DNA from: Prado023 sp963706885
GTDB taxonomy: Bacteria > Actinomycetota > Actinomycetes > S36-B12 > CAIYMF01
DNA: 64,000 bases
NCBI GenBank assembly: GCA_963706885.1
Contig: CAVPNX010000004.1
Location: forward strand, 1-64,000
Direction of reading: 5' to 3'
Below are positions 34,153-44,329 of this stretch, one piece after another (within the stretch, counting starts at the first letter, position 1; every line of letters begins with the position of its first letter). A model generated the notes under the pieces. That model did no database searches. It saw only the letters and a program-made list of their open reading frames with translations, and was not told where the DNA came from. The position numbers and the translations under genes were made by a program.

Positions 34153-35605
34153 CGGGGTCCTCGGGCTCGAGGGCCGCCAGGAAGTCCCCGGCCCACTTGG
34201 CCACGTCATTGGTGGTCACCCCCGCGCGCAGGGCCCTCATGCGGGCCCGTGCTCCGGCCTCCGGTTCGGCCAGGGCGCCCATGATCGCGCCCTTCATGCC
34301 CCGGATGTCGTAGGGGTTGACCAGCCATGCCTGCGACATCTGCTCAGCAGCTCCCGTGAACTCGCTGAGCACCAGGGCCCCGCGGTCATCGGTCTTCGCG
34401 GCCACGTACTCCTTGGCCACGAGGTTCATGCCGTCACGTAGCGGTGTCACGAGCATCACGTCCGCGGCCACGTACAGCGCCGCGAGCTCGTCGGGCGCCA
34501 TCGCCTGGTGCATGTAGTGGATGGGGTTGGTGCCGACCGGCCCCAACGCTCCGTTCGCACTGCTGACGAGCAGCTCCACGTCGTCACGGATCTTCTGGTA
34601 CTCCTCCACCTTGGCCCGGGTCGGTGGCGCGACCTGGATGAACGCGGTCCGCGCGGGATCGAGATGGCCGTCGAGCAGGAGTTCGGTGACCGCCTGGATG
34701 CGCACATCGATGCCCTTGGTGTAGTCCAGGCGGTCCACGCCGAGCAGGAGCACGTCGGGGTCGCCGACATCGGCGCGGATCTGCTTGGCCCGCTGCCGGA
34801 CCTCGGGGAGCGCAGCCAGCTCGGCGTAGTCGCTGGCCCGGATCCCGATGGGGAAGGCCCGGGTGGCGACCGGTCGGGGGCCACCGGGCTGCGCCACGTG
34901 CAGCTCACCGTGGTGGTCCACGACATCGGCGAAACGGCGCGCGGCTCGCTGGAAGTTGATCACGGCATCGGTCGTCTGGAACCCGACCACATCTGCCCCC
35001 AGCAGTCCCTCGACGACCTGTGACCGCCAGGGCAGCTCGCTGAAGATCTCGATCGGCGGGAAGGGGATGTGCAGGAAGAACCCGATGCGCAGGTCGGGCC
35101 TGCGGGCCCGGAGCAGGGCGGGGAGAAGCTGCAGCTGGTAGTCGTGGACCCATACCCGCGCCCCCGTGACCGCGGTGTCGGCCACGAGGTCGGCGAACCG
35201 CTCGTTGATCTCGCGGTGGGCCTCGAACTCACTGCGGTGGTAGACCGGCGCCACGATCCGCCCATGGTAGTTGGGCCAGAGCGCTGCGTTGGAGAAGCCG
35301 TCGTAGTGTGCGCTGACCTCCGCCTGGGTCAGTGGCACCGGCACCAGGTGCACCTCACCGACCTTGTCCGGGACGTCCGGCGTGGCGGTGGTGGCGTCGG
35401 CGTCGCTGAACTGACCGCTCCAGCCGACCCAGATCGCCTCGGTCTCGCGCAGGACCGACTCCATCGCCGACACCAGACCGCCGGGCGCCCGGCGCCACCC
35501 CTCCTCGGCATCGAACTCCACAGGCAGCCGGTTGGCCACGATCACGAGGTCGGGCCCCTCCTGTGGTTCGCGACTCCTCCGCCACCACCGGGTCTCAGCG
35601 CTCAT
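34141..35605 (-). CDS. otsA: Alpha,alpha-trehalose-phosphate synthase (apparent 1-base insertion at the 3' end)
   Basis: GT20 glycosyltransferase making trehalose-6-phosphate from UDP- or ADP-glucose and glucose-6-phosphate. Landmarks: VIVANRLPVEFD (~21-32), GFFLHIPFPPIEIFSELPWR (acceptor site), GVDRLDYTKGI (donor phosphate binding) and TPLRDGMNLVAKEYVA. As sequenced it reads on without a stop into otsB in the wrong frame. Dropping one base at 34144-34146 gives a TGA at 34141-34143 and a 487-aa protein. ATG 35605 chosen; GGGGTGTGACGAG upstream is a weak ribosome-binding site. Confidence 0.87.
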
Positions 35606-35692
35606 AGCTCGTCACACCCCTGTTCACCAGTGCCAGTCGCGTCGTCGCGCCATTCAGCGTCCCGTCCGATATCGCCTGCCGTGGCCCGCGCA

Positions 35693-37375
35693 TCATCGAT
35701 CGCTGTCCTCGAACAGCTCGAAGCTCAGGAAGCCGAACGGCGGCAGCGTCAACAGGTAGGGCAGGTCTCCGATCCGGGGGAACTCCACTCCGCCGGTCAG
35801 CTCGACCGGTCGCCGCCCGGCGTAGTCATGCAGCCCCAGCTCCACGGGCTGGGCCGCCGCGGAGAAGTTGGCCACGCACAGGATCGGCCGTTGCCGGGCC
35901 TCGGCCGGGGTGCGCAGGTAGGCCAGCACTGCGCTGTTGGAGACCTGCAGCAGGACCAGTCCGCCAAGGCCGAAGATCGGGTGCTCCCGGCGGATCTGGA
36001 TCATCTGGCGCATCCACTGCAGGAACGAGGCGTTGTTGCGCCGGCTGGACTCCACGTTCTTCGCCCCGAACCCGTACACCGGGTCCATGGAGGGCGGCAG
36101 GTACACGGAGGCGAAGTCTGCCCGGGAGAAGCCGCCGTTGCGGTCCGGGTTCCACTGCATGGGGGTCCGCACGCCGTCGCGGTCGCCGAGGTTGATGTTG
36201 TCGCCCATCCCGATCTCGTCGCCGTAGTACAGGATGGGCGTCCCGGGCAGGGTGAACAGCAGCGAGTGCAGCAGCTCGGCCTGCCTGCGGTCGCCGTCGA
36301 CGAGCGGGAACAGCCGCCGGCTGATGCCCACGTTGCGGCGCATCCGCGGGTCTGTTGCGTACTGCTGGTACATGTAGTCCCGCTCCTCGTCGGTGACCAT
36401 CTCCAGGGTCAGCTCGTCGTGGTTGCGCAGGAAGATCCCCCACTGGCAGCCCTCGGGGATGTCCGGGATGCCGTCGAGGATGTCGTGCACCGCTGAGGAG
36501 TCCTGCCGCCGCAGCGCCATGAACATGCGTGGCATCAGCGGGAAGTGGAAGCACATGTGGCACTCGTCGCCGTCGCCGAAGTACTCCACGACGTCCTCGG
36601 GCCACTGGTTGGCCTCGGCGAGCAGGACCGTGCCGGGGAACCGGGCGTCGACGTGCGCGCGCAGCTCGCGCAGGAACTCGTGCGTCGCGGGGAGGTTCTC
36701 CCCGTTGGTCCCGTCGGCCTCGAAGAGGTAGGGCACCGCGTCGAGGCGGAACCCGTCCAGGCCCAGGGCCAGCCAGTGGTCCACGACGTCGAGCATCGCC
36801 TGGCGGACCTCGGGGTTGTTGTAGTTGAGGTCGGGCTGGTGGCTGTAGAAGCGGTGCCAGTAGAACTGGCCACGAGTGCTGTCCCAGGCCCAGTTGCTGG
36901 ACTCCGAGTCCACGAAGATGATGCGTGCCTCGGACCACCGGCTGTCGTCGTCGTCCCAGACGTACCAGTCGGCCTTCGGGTTGTCCCGGCTGGAGCGGGA
37001 CTCCTGGAACCACGCGTGCTGGTCGGAGGTGTGGTTCATGACCATGTCCGCGATGACCCGGATCCCGCGCTTGTGCGCCTCCTCGATCAGCGTGATCGCA
37101 TCGTTGACCGTCCCGTAGTCGGGGTGCACCGACAGGAAGTCGGCGATGTCGTAGCCGCCGTCGCGCAGGGGCGAGTCGTAGAAGGGCAGCAGCCAGAGGC
37201 AGTCCACTCCCAGCCACTGCAGGTAGTCCAGCTTGGCGGTCAGCCCGCGCAGGTCACCGTTGCCGTCGGCGGTGGCGTCGAAGAAGCCCCGCACGAACAC
37301 CTCGTAGACCACCGCGCTGCGGTACCACTGGGCATCGCCGTCGCGTGCTGGAACGATCGATCCTGGGGTCGGCAT
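35693..37375 (-). CDS. treS: Trehalose synthase / maltose alpha-D-glucosyltransferase
   Basis: GH13 enzyme interconverting trehalose and maltose; maltose feeds the GlgE pathway after phosphorylation. 560 aa, stand-alone (no fused maltokinase). Catalytic residues: nucleophile Asp in GFRLDAVPYLFE, acid/base Glu in LLAEANQWPEDV, and the transition-state Asp in LRNHDELTLE. WYRSAVVYEVFVRGFFD is the TreS N-terminal hallmark. ATG 37375 is preceded by TAGCCT and seven bases, so leaderless, and ~74 upstream in-frame residues are spurious. A maltokinase gene is not seen in the window. Confidence 0.92.
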   Translation of the reverse strand: MPTPGSIVPARDGDAQWYRSAVVYEVFVRGFFDATADGNGDLRGLTAKLDYLQWLGVDCLWLLPFYDSPLRDGGYDIADFLSVHPDYGTVNDAITLIEEAHKRGIRVIADMVMNHTSDQHAWFQESRSSRDNPKADWYVWDDDDSRWSEARIIFVDSESSNWAWDSTRGQFYWHRFYSHQPDLNYNNPEVRQAMLDVVDHWLALGLDGFRLDAVPYLFEADGTNGENLPATHEFLRELRAHVDARFPGTVLLAEANQWPEDVVEYFGDGDECHMCFHFPLMPRMFMALRRQDSSAVHDILDGIPDIPEGCQWGIFLRNHDELTLEMVTDEERDYMYQQYATDPRMRRNVGISRRLFPLVDGDRRQAELLHSLLFTLPGTPILYYGDEIGMGDNINLGDRDGVRTPMQWNPDRNGGFSRADFASVYLPPSMDPVYGFGAKNVESSRRNNASFLQWMRQMIQIRREHPIFGLGGLVLLQVSNSAVLAYLRTPAEARQRPILCVANFSAAAQPVELGLHDYAGRRPVELTGGVEFPRIGDLPYLLTLPPFGFLSFELFEDSDR

Positions 37376-37382
37376 GCTTGTG

Positions 37383-37388
37383 AGGCTA
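37383..37388 (-). promoter_or_regulatory. -10 box of leaderless treS promoter
   Basis: TAGCCT, seven bases (CACAAGC), ATG 37375. Divergent from the thioredoxin-like gene. Confidence 0.5.
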
Positions 37389-37527
37389 GTTGGCCACGTG
37401 GTCCCAGGGCCAGCGCGCACCCCACTCGCGACACCTTTGGGACGCAACGGCGTCACGGCGTGACTCGGGTCCGGGACGACGGGTGGGCTGCCAGCAGCAC
37501 GCCTGTGCGGATGGGAGAATGCAGCCC

Positions 37528-38469
37528 ATGAGCAACATGTCTGGGTACGGAGCCGTGGACCTCGCCGCACTGGCAGCTGCGCGGGAGGCGCAGGCACAGG
37601 CTGAGCAGCGAGCCGCGGAGCGCTCGGCCAACCCCACCATCCTGCCCGTGGTCCTCGATGTCACCGATGCCACCTTCCAGACCGAGGTGATGGACCTGTC
37701 GATGCAGGTCCCGGTCGTCCTGGATCTCTGGGCGACGTGGTGCGGGCCGTGCAAGACGCTCTCGCCGATCCTGGAGCGGCTCGCCGACGAGTACGCCGGC
37801 CGCTGGGTGCTGGCCAAGGTGGATGTCGACGCGAACCCCGGGATCGCCCAGGCGTTCCAGGTCCAGTCGATCCCCAGCGTCTTCGCGGTGATCGGTGGGC
37901 GACCCCTGCCGCTGTTCCAGGGTGCCCTGCCCGAGCCCCAGGTGCGCGCCTACCTCGAGGAGCTGCTCAAGCTGGCCGAGGCGAACGGGATCACCGGGAC
38001 GGTGGCTGGTGCCTCCGAAGCCGGTACCGCCGCTGAAGCTGAGGTCGAACCCCCGGCCGACCCGCGGATGGAGGCCGCCTACGACGCGATCGAGTCCGGC
38101 GACTGGGCGGGGGCGCGCGCCGCCTACCAGTCGATCCTGGATGCCTCCCCGGCGGATCCGGTGGCCAAGGCAGGGCTGGCCCTCGTGGGGGTGTTCGAGC
38201 GGGTGGACGGCGCCGATCACGCCGCCGTGCTGGCCGCCGCGGACGCCGCCCCGGACGACCTCGCGGCCCAGGAGCGGGCCGCTGACGTCCTGGTCCTCGA
38301 CGGCCGGCCGGTCGAGGCGTTCGCCCGGCTCACCGGGGCGATCCGCTTCGCTGCCGGGGAGGACCGCGACCGTCTGCGCACGCACCTGCTCGACCTGTTC
38401 GAGGTCGTGGGCCCCGAGGACCCGGCGGTGTCCCGCGCGCGCATCGACCTGGCCAACGCCCTGTTCTGA
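37528..38469 (+). CDS. Thioredoxin-domain protein with TPR-like C-terminus (YbbN/CnoX type)
   Basis: 313-aa cytoplasmic protein. After an Ala/Gln-rich N-terminus, residues ~40-150 form a thioredoxin fold with the redox motif WATWCGPCKTL; a cis-Pro segment QSIPSVFAV follows. The C-terminal ~120 residues are alanine-rich helices resembling tetratricopeptide repeats (YDAIESGDWAGARAAYQSIL). This layout matches YbbN/CnoX chaperedoxins that guard proteins under oxidative stress. ATG 37528 lies seven bases after GAGAAT, a possible -10 for a leaderless mRNA. It is inserted between treS and glgB on the opposite strand. Confidence 0.8.
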   Translation: MSNMSGYGAVDLAALAAAREAQAQAEQRAAERSANPTILPVVLDVTDATFQTEVMDLSMQVPVVLDLWATWCGPCKTLSPILERLADEYAGRWVLAKVDVDANPGIAQAFQVQSIPSVFAVIGGRPLPLFQGALPEPQVRAYLEELLKLAEANGITGTVAGASEAGTAAEAEVEPPADPRMEAAYDAIESGDWAGARAAYQSILDASPADPVAKAGLALVGVFERVDGADHAAVLAAADAAPDDLAAQERAADVLVLDGRPVEAFARLTGAIRFAAGEDRDRLRTHLLDLFEVVGPEDPAVSRARIDLANALF

Positions 38470-38506
38470 GCCCACAGGCGTGGGCCGGCGCCACCGATGG
38501 TGGGGT

Positions 38507-38675
38507 CGGCGCACGCGATTCCGCCCTTTTCGTCAGCCTGGATCGGCCTCAGCCACGGGACGCACATCGGATCGCCCGAATGGGCCTCCGCGAGGCGGGC
38601 ATATGGGAGGTTCGGTGTGCGTCCCCTATGCCCGCCTCACGCCACGGCCGCCGAACGGCAGGTTTCGTGTGCGTG
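38507..38675. repeat. 169-nt four-half-site palindromic element, copy 3
   Basis: Reverse half-sites at about 38507-38526 and 38558-38577, forward half-sites at 38605-38625 and 38657-38675. The inner pair forms a stem from GGGACGCACA to TGTGCGTCCC. The element fills the gap between the convergent stops of the thioredoxin-like gene and glgB, so here it could also act as a bidirectional terminator. Confidence 0.78.
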
Positions 38676-38694
38676 CGCGTCGGTACGGTGGCCC

Positions 38695-41010
38695 CTACGC
38701 CTCCGACTCGCTGGCGGCGCTCGCCTCGGCGTCGTAGTGCAGCCAGACCGTGGCCAGCGGCGGCAGGGTCACCATCGCTGAGGCCGGTCGGCCGTGCCAC
38801 GACTGCTCCTCGGCCACCACCCCGCCGAAGTTGCCGACGCCGGAACCGCCGTAGGCCTCGGCGTCGGTGTTGAGCACCTCACGCCAGTACCCGGGAGTCG
38901 GCAGCCCGACGCGGTAGTCGCCGCGGACGACGGGGGAGAAGTTCGTGATCGAGGCGACCACCGACCCGTCGGTGCCGATCCGCAGCCACGAGAACACATT
39001 GCCCGAGGCGTCGTTGGCGTCGATCCACTGGAAGCCCTCGGGGGTGTTGTCCTGGTCCCACAGGGCCCGGATCGACCGGTACGCGGTGTTCATGTCGCGC
39101 ACGCAGTGCTGGACCCCGTAATGGTCCTGGTACTCGCACAGCCACCACTCGAGTCCGCGCTCCTCGCTCCACTCCGAGGTCTGGGCGAACTCCGAGCCCA
39201 TGAAGAGCAGCTGCTTGCCGGGGTGTGCCCACATGTAGCCGAGGTAGGCGCGCAGGTTGGCGGTCTTCTGCCACCGGTCGCCTGGCATCTTCTGCACCAG
39301 TGAGCCCTTGCCGTGCACCACCTCGTCGTGGGAGATGGGCAGCGTGAAGTGCTCGCTCCACGCGTAGACCATCGCGAAGGTCATCTCGTTGTGGTGCCAC
39401 ATGCGGTGGACCGGCTCACGGGAGATGTAGCCCAGCGAGTCGTTCATCCAGCCCATGTTCCACTTCAGCCCGAACCCCAGGCCCCCGAGATACGTGGGTC
39501 GCGTGACGCCGGGCCAGGAGGTGGACTCCTCGGCGATGGTGACCACACCGGGCACGCGCTTGTAGACGGTCGCGTTCATCTCCTGCAGGAACGCCACGGC
39601 GTCGAGGTTCTCGCGGCCGCCGTACTGGTTGGGCAGCCACTCGCCCTCGTTGCGCGAGTAGTCCAGGTACAGCATCGAGGCCACGGCATCCACACGCAGG
39701 CCGTCGATGTGGTACTCCTCGAGCCAGTAGATGGCGTTGGAGACCAGGAAGTTGCGCACCTCCGTGCGGCCGAAGTCGAACACGTAGGTGCCCCAGTCAG
39801 GCTGCTCGCCACGGCGCGGATCGGCATGCTCGTACAGCGCCGTGCCGTCGAAGCGGGCCAGCGCCCAGGCGTCCTTGGGGAAGTGCGCCGGGACCCAGTC
39901 GAGGATGACGCCGATCCCGGCCTGGTGCAGGCTGTCCACGACGAAGCGGAAGTCGTCGGGCTTGCCGAACCGCGACGTGGGGGCGAAGTAGGAGGTCACC
40001 TGGTAGCCCCAGCTCGGGGCGTACGGGTGCTCCGCGACCGGCATCAGCTCCACATGGGTGAAGCCCATCTCGCTCACGTAGTCCACGAGCTGCTCGGCGA
40101 TCTGGCGGTAGTCCAGGCCCAGGCGCCAGGAGCCCAGGTGCACCTCGTAGACGCTCATCGGGGCGTTGATCACGTCGGTCTCGGCCCGCGTGGCGAGCCA
40201 CTGCTCGTCGCCCCAGGTGTAGTCCGAGGTGTAGACGACCGAGGCCGTCGACGGCGGCACCTCGGTGTGGAAGGCCATGGGGTCGGCCTTCTCGCGCCAC
40301 ACCCAGTCCTTGCCCAGGATCGAGAACTTGTAGGTGGTGCCGGCCCCGATGTTCGGGATGAACAGCTCCCAGATCCCGGTGCTGCCCATGGAGCGCATCG
40401 GGTGCCCGGTCCCGTCCCAGCCGTTGAAGTCCCCGACGACCCGCACGCCCTCGGCGCTGGGCGCCCAGACCGCGAAGGAGGTGCCGGTGATGGCCCCGAA
40501 CGGGCTGTCGTAGGTGCGTTCGTGCGCGCCGAGGGTGGTCCACAGCTCCTCGTGGCGGCCCTCGCCGATCAGGTGCAGGTCCAGCTCGCCGAGCGTCGGC
40601 AGGAACCGGTAGGGGTCGTCGGCGGGGATCAGGCCCTGGCCGTAGTCCACATCGATCGTGTACGCGGGCACGGTGTCGCCCGGGAGGACCACGACCCAGA
40701 CGCCCGCGGTGCTCGTGGAGCATCGGGTGCCGGCCCAGCGGGGTCACGACGATGACCTCCTTGGCCATCGGGACGCAGCACGCGAATGGTCACGCCGCCC
40801 TCGTACGGGTGCGCACCGAGGATCGAGTGCGGGCTGGCGCTCGCGCCGTCGACCAAGCGGTCGATGTCGCCGGTGTCGACGGGCTGCTTCACCGGCCCCG
40901 CGGCAGCCGGCGGGAGCGGCGGGGGCCGCCGGAGCAGTGGGCTTCGCTGCGCCAGCGGCCGCTGTGGGCTTGGGCGTGCCGGGATCTGCGGGGGTGTTGG
41001 ACGGGGTCAT
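38695..41010 (-). CDS. glgB: 1,4-alpha-glucan branching enzyme (three apparent 1-base insertions near the 5' end)
   Basis: GH13 enzyme that adds alpha-1,6 branches to glucan made by GlgE. The catalytic barrel is intact in one frame (38695-40692): nucleophile Asp in GLRVDAVASMLYLDY, acid Glu in TIAEESTSWP, and LPISHDEVVHGKGSL. The first ~110 codons are spread over three other frame segments: MTPSNTPADPGT from ATG 41010, MKQPVDTGDIDRLVDG, and MAKEVIVVTPLGRHP. Removing one base each at about 40912-40914, 40770-40772 and 40703-40705 gives a continuous 770-aa protein with the usual N-terminal CBM48 region. The ATG overlaps the glgE stop (ATGA). Confidence 0.88.
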
Positions 41011-42986
41011 GGCATCCTCTCGAGAACGACGGCATGTGCACAGGTGAAGGTGGGGTCGTGCCTGATGTAGTTGTTGGCGCCCCACGCCCAGGTCTGGCCG
41101 GTGATGAGGTCGCGGGCAAGGACTCTCTCGTCGCTGCCGAAGCCCAGCGCGGCGAGGTCCAGGTGCAGGGTGCCCGCCTGCGGGCTGTTCGGGTCCAGCA
41201 CGCAGGTGACGACGATGACCTCGTCGGCGGTCCGCTTGGACCACGCGATCATCTGCGGGTTGTCGATGGTCTCGAAGCGCAGGTTGCGCAGCTCGTGGAA
41301 CGCCGGGTGCTCCTGGCGGATCCGGTTGAGCAGGGTCAGGTAGGGCACGAGGCTCGTGTGTGAGGCGGCAGCCCAGTCCCGCGGCCGGTACTGGAACTTC
41401 TCGGAGTCCAGGTACTCCTCCTTGCCGGGGGCCAGCGGCGCGTGCTCATAGATCTCGAAGCCCGCGTACACCCCGTAGGTGGGGGAGAGCAGGGCGGCCA
41501 GCGTCGCCCGGATCGCGAAGGCTGCCTTGTTGCCCGACTGCAGGAAGAACGGGTTGATGTCCGGCGTGTTCACGAAGCAGTTGGGCCGCATGTAGTCCGC
41601 GGCGAAGGTGCTCAGCTCGGTGAAGTACGTCTCGAGCTCCCACTTCGTGTTGCGCCACGTGAAGTAGGTGTAGCTCTGGTGGAACCCGACCGTGCCGAGG
41701 GTGCGCATCATCGCCGGACGTGTGAACGCCTCAGCCAGGAAGACCACGTCGGGGTCGCTGGCGTGGATCCGGGCGAACAGGACCTCCCAGAACTCGACGG
41801 TCTTCGTGTGCGGGTTGTCCACCCGGAAGATCCGCACGCCCTTGTCCATCCACAGGCGCAGGATCCGCTCGCACTCATCGACCAGCCCGTCGAAATCCGC
41901 GTCGAACGCGATCGGGTAGATGTCCTGGTACTTCTTGGGAGGGTTCTCGGCATACGCGATGGAGCCATCAGCGCGGGTCGTGAACCACTCGGGATGCGCG
42001 GTGACCCATGGGTGGTCCGGGGACGCCTGGAGGGCGAAGTCCAGCGCGATCTCCAGGCCGTTCTCAGCGGCCACCGACATGAAGTGCTCGAAGTCGGCCA
42101 TCGTGCCCAGGTCGGGATGGACGGCGTCGTGCCCACCGGCCTCCGAGCCGATCGCCCAGGGGGAGCCCGGGTCGTCGGGACCGGGGGTCAGCGTGTTGTT
42201 CGGGCCCTTGCGGAACGTGTGCCCGATCGGGTGGATCGGGGGCAGGTACACCACGTCGAACCCCATGGCGGCCACAGCCGGCAGGCGCTTGGCGGCTGTG
42301 CGGAACGTCCCGGACCTCGGTGGGTTCAGGGTCGCGCCCTCGGAGCGTGGGAAGAACTCGTACCACGCGCCGTACAGGGCTCGGGGGCGCTCGACCCTGA
42401 CCGGCCAGGGCCCGGACATGTGCGGCAGCTCGCGCAGCGGGAACTCGGCCAGCGCGGCCTGAACCGCCGGGGCCTCGGCTGCGTAGAGGCGCTGGGCGGC
42501 GGTCTCGTCGGTGTCGCGCATCGCCGCGGCTGCCTCGGTGAGCACCTTGCGGGCGTGCTTCGTGCCCGCCTGAGCGGCCGCGCGGTCCAGGACCCGGGCG
42601 CCCTCCTCGAGCTCGAGCTCGACGTCGATCCCGGCGGGCAGCTTGATCTCGGCCTTGTGCTTCCAGGTCTCGTAGGGGTCCCCGGCGGTGATGATGTAGT
42701 AGTTCCAGTCGCCCTCACCATCGAGCTGGGCGTCAACCGTCCAGCGGTCGGGCTGCGTCGGGCCGACCTCGTGCAGCCGCAGCAGCGGACCGTCCGGCTC
42801 GCCGATCGCGAAGTCGCTCGCGTCGAATCCGGGCGGCACGAACTGGACCTCGACGCTCATCGCGTCGTGGCCTTCGCGGAACGCGGTGGCCGACACGGGG
42901 AAGGTCTCCCCGACCACGGCCTTCACGGGGTACCGCCCACCCTCGACAACGGGGCTGATGTCAATGCTGGGGAATCGACCGATCAC
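41007..42986 (-). CDS. glgE: Alpha-1,4-glucan:maltose-1-phosphate maltosyltransferase
   Basis: GH13_3 enzyme extending alpha-1,4-glucan with maltose units from maltose-1-phosphate. 659 aa, the usual GlgE length. Landmarks: ALYGAWYEFFPRSEG (~140), PIHPIGHTFRKGPNN, ALQASPDHPWV, nucleophile Asp in IFRVDNPHTKTVEFWE and acid Glu in FLAEAFTRPAMM. GTG 42986 is chosen because TAGCGT lies seven bases upstream (leaderless) and the protein then begins MIGRFPSIDISP, as in homologues. Operon partner of glgB. Confidence 0.94.
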   Translation of the reverse strand: MIGRFPSIDISPVVEGGRYPVKAVVGETFPVSATAFREGHDAMSVEVQFVPPGFDASDFAIGEPDGPLLRLHEVGPTQPDRWTVDAQLDGEGDWNYYIITAGDPYETWKHKAEIKLPAGIDVELELEEGARVLDRAAAQAGTKHARKVLTEAAAAMRDTDETAAQRLYAAEAPAVQAALAEFPLRELPHMSGPWPVRVERPRALYGAWYEFFPRSEGATLNPPRSGTFRTAAKRLPAVAAMGFDVVYLPPIHPIGHTFRKGPNNTLTPGPDDPGSPWAIGSEAGGHDAVHPDLGTMADFEHFMSVAAENGLEIALDFALQASPDHPWVTAHPEWFTTRADGSIAYAENPPKKYQDIYPIAFDADFDGLVDECERILRLWMDKGVRIFRVDNPHTKTVEFWEVLFARIHASDPDVVFLAEAFTRPAMMRTLGTVGFHQSYTYFTWRNTKWELETYFTELSTFAADYMRPNCFVNTPDINPFFLQSGNKAAFAIRATLAALLSPTYGVYAGFEIYEHAPLAPGKEEYLDSEKFQYRPRDWAAASHTSLVPYLTLLNRIRQEHPAFHELRNLRFETIDNPQMIAWSKRTADEVIVVTCVLDPNSPQAGTLHLDLAALGFGSDERVLARDLITGQTWAWGANNYIRHDPTFTCAHAVVLERMP

Positions 42987-42993
42987 CCCGGTG

Positions 42994-42999
42994 ACGCTA
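42994..42999 (-). promoter_or_regulatory. -10 box of leaderless glgE promoter
   Basis: TAGCGT, seven bases (CACCGGG), GTG 42986. Divergent from the LacI-family gene 136 bases away, so the regulator might also act here. Confidence 0.5.
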
Positions 43000-43121
43000 C
43001 CCCCTGAAGGCACCCACGTGCCTGCTGGTTGGTGGTCCCCGGCAGGGGCGGACGGGCCTGGCCCGGCGGAGACCGGCCAACCCCGGGATGGCGGCGGTAG
43101 CCTGCCCGCAGGAGGTGGGCG

Positions 43122-44153
43122 GTGGCGACGACCGTGCGGGACGTGGCGGCACTGGCAGGTGTGTCGACCGCCACCGTGTCCCGGGCGCTGCACGGCCACC
43201 GGGCGATCTCCGAGGCGACCCGGGTCAAGGTGCAGCGGGCCGCTGACGAGCTCGGCTACACGGTCGCGACCACGTCGTCGGACCGCGCACGCGTGGTCGT
43301 GGTGATGCCCTACATCGATCGCTGGTACTTCGCCCAGGTGCTCGACGGTGTGGAGCGCGCCTTCACCGGCAGGGGGATCGTCGTGCTGGTCCAGCGACTG
43401 CGGGACCTGGACGACCGCCGCCGGGCCCTGTTGGGCGACATCCCGCGCCGTGAGGCCGACGGCGTGCTGCTGGTCAACGTGCCCCCGGCCCCCGATGAGG
43501 CGGCGCTTCTGGCAGACCGGAGCATCCCGCTCGTGCTCCTCGGGGCGAACCTCCCGGGCGTTCCCAGCATCGAGATCGACGACGTGGCAGCCGCCCGGAC
43601 GGCAACCGCGCACCTGCTGGACCTCGGGCACAGGCATCTGGGGCTGGTCGCCGGTCGAGCTTTCGAGCGGATCCCCTTCACCGCCCCGCCGGAGCGCAAG
43701 CGCGGCTTCCTGCTCGCACTCAAGGAGGCGGGTGTTGGCTGGGATCCGAACCTCGAGGTGACGGCGGACTACACAGCACGAGGCGCCCAGCGCGCTGCGC
43801 GGGCGCTCCTGGAGCGTTCCGACCGGCCCACGGCGGTCTTCGCCGAGAGCGACGAGATGGCGTTCGGCGTGATCGCCGCGGCACGGTCCCTGGGATTGCG
43901 GGTCCCCGAGGACCTGTCCGTCGTCGGCATCGACGACCACGACCTCTCGGAGCCGATGGGGCTCACGACGGTGGCCCAACCCGTTCGCACCCTGGGCGAG
44001 CTGGCCGCGCTGCACCTTGCGGGGCTGATCAGCAACCACGCACACGAGCAAGCCGCGCACAGGGTGGTGGTCCCCACGATGCTGGTGGTCCGCGGGTCCA
44101 CCGCCGTGCTCGAGGGTTCCCGGCGACCGGTCCGCGGCCGACTCCGGTCCTGA
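43122..44153 (+). CDS. LacI-family transcriptional regulator
   Basis: 343-aa repressor. The N-terminal helix-turn-helix and hinge (TTVRDVAALAGVSTATVSRALHG, here split as TTVRDVAALAG and VSTATVSRALHG) are followed by a periplasmic-binding-protein-like sensor domain (GLVAGRAFERIPF; SVVGIDDHDLSEPMGLTTV). Its position between glgE and an alpha-glucoside transporter operon suggests it senses a glucoside such as maltose or trehalose and controls the transporter. GTG 43122 follows AGGAGG. Effector and operators are inferred only. Confidence 0.88.
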   Translation: MATTVRDVAALAGVSTATVSRALHGHRAISEATRVKVQRAADELGYTVATTSSDRARVVVVMPYIDRWYFAQVLDGVERAFTGRGIVVLVQRLRDLDDRRRALLGDIPRREADGVLLVNVPPAPDEAALLADRSIPLVLLGANLPGVPSIEIDDVAAARTATAHLLDLGHRHLGLVAGRAFERIPFTAPPERKRGFLLALKEAGVGWDPNLEVTADYTARGAQRAARALLERSDRPTAVFAESDEMAFGVIAAARSLGLRVPEDLSVVGIDDHDLSEPMGLTTVAQPVRTLGELAALHLAGLISNHAHEQAAHRVVVPTMLVVRGSTAVLEGSRRPVRGRLRS

Positions 44154-44199
44154 GCCCGCCGGCCGCCGGGTCCCGGTTTCGGACGTGGCGCCACGGTCC

Positions 44200-44236
44200 C
44201 GTTACCGAATCGTTATCACTTGCACGGCTGTTGCAC
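44200..44236 (+). promoter_or_regulatory. Possible regulator-binding and promoter region before the transporter operon
   Basis: Two direct repeats, CGTTACC (44200-44206) and CGTTATC (44211-44217), are followed by TTGCAC twice (44220-44225 and 44231-44236). This AT-richer island in the 176-base gap could hold the -35 element and the LacI-family operator. No clean palindrome, so the assignment is weak. Confidence 0.25.
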
Positions 44237-44329
44237 CGCGCTGGTCGTTGATGGACCCCCTTGTCCGCGGCATGCTGCCCATGAGGGCGACACCCGCCCC
44301 GATCCCGCATCACAAGGAGACACATCTCT

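Noticed and set aside
33380..35605. otsA-otsB as one fused bifunctional gene
   Set aside because: Removing one base from a CCC run creates both a proper otsA stop and an ATG start for otsB, matching the insertion pattern elsewhere; fusion would need a deletion instead.
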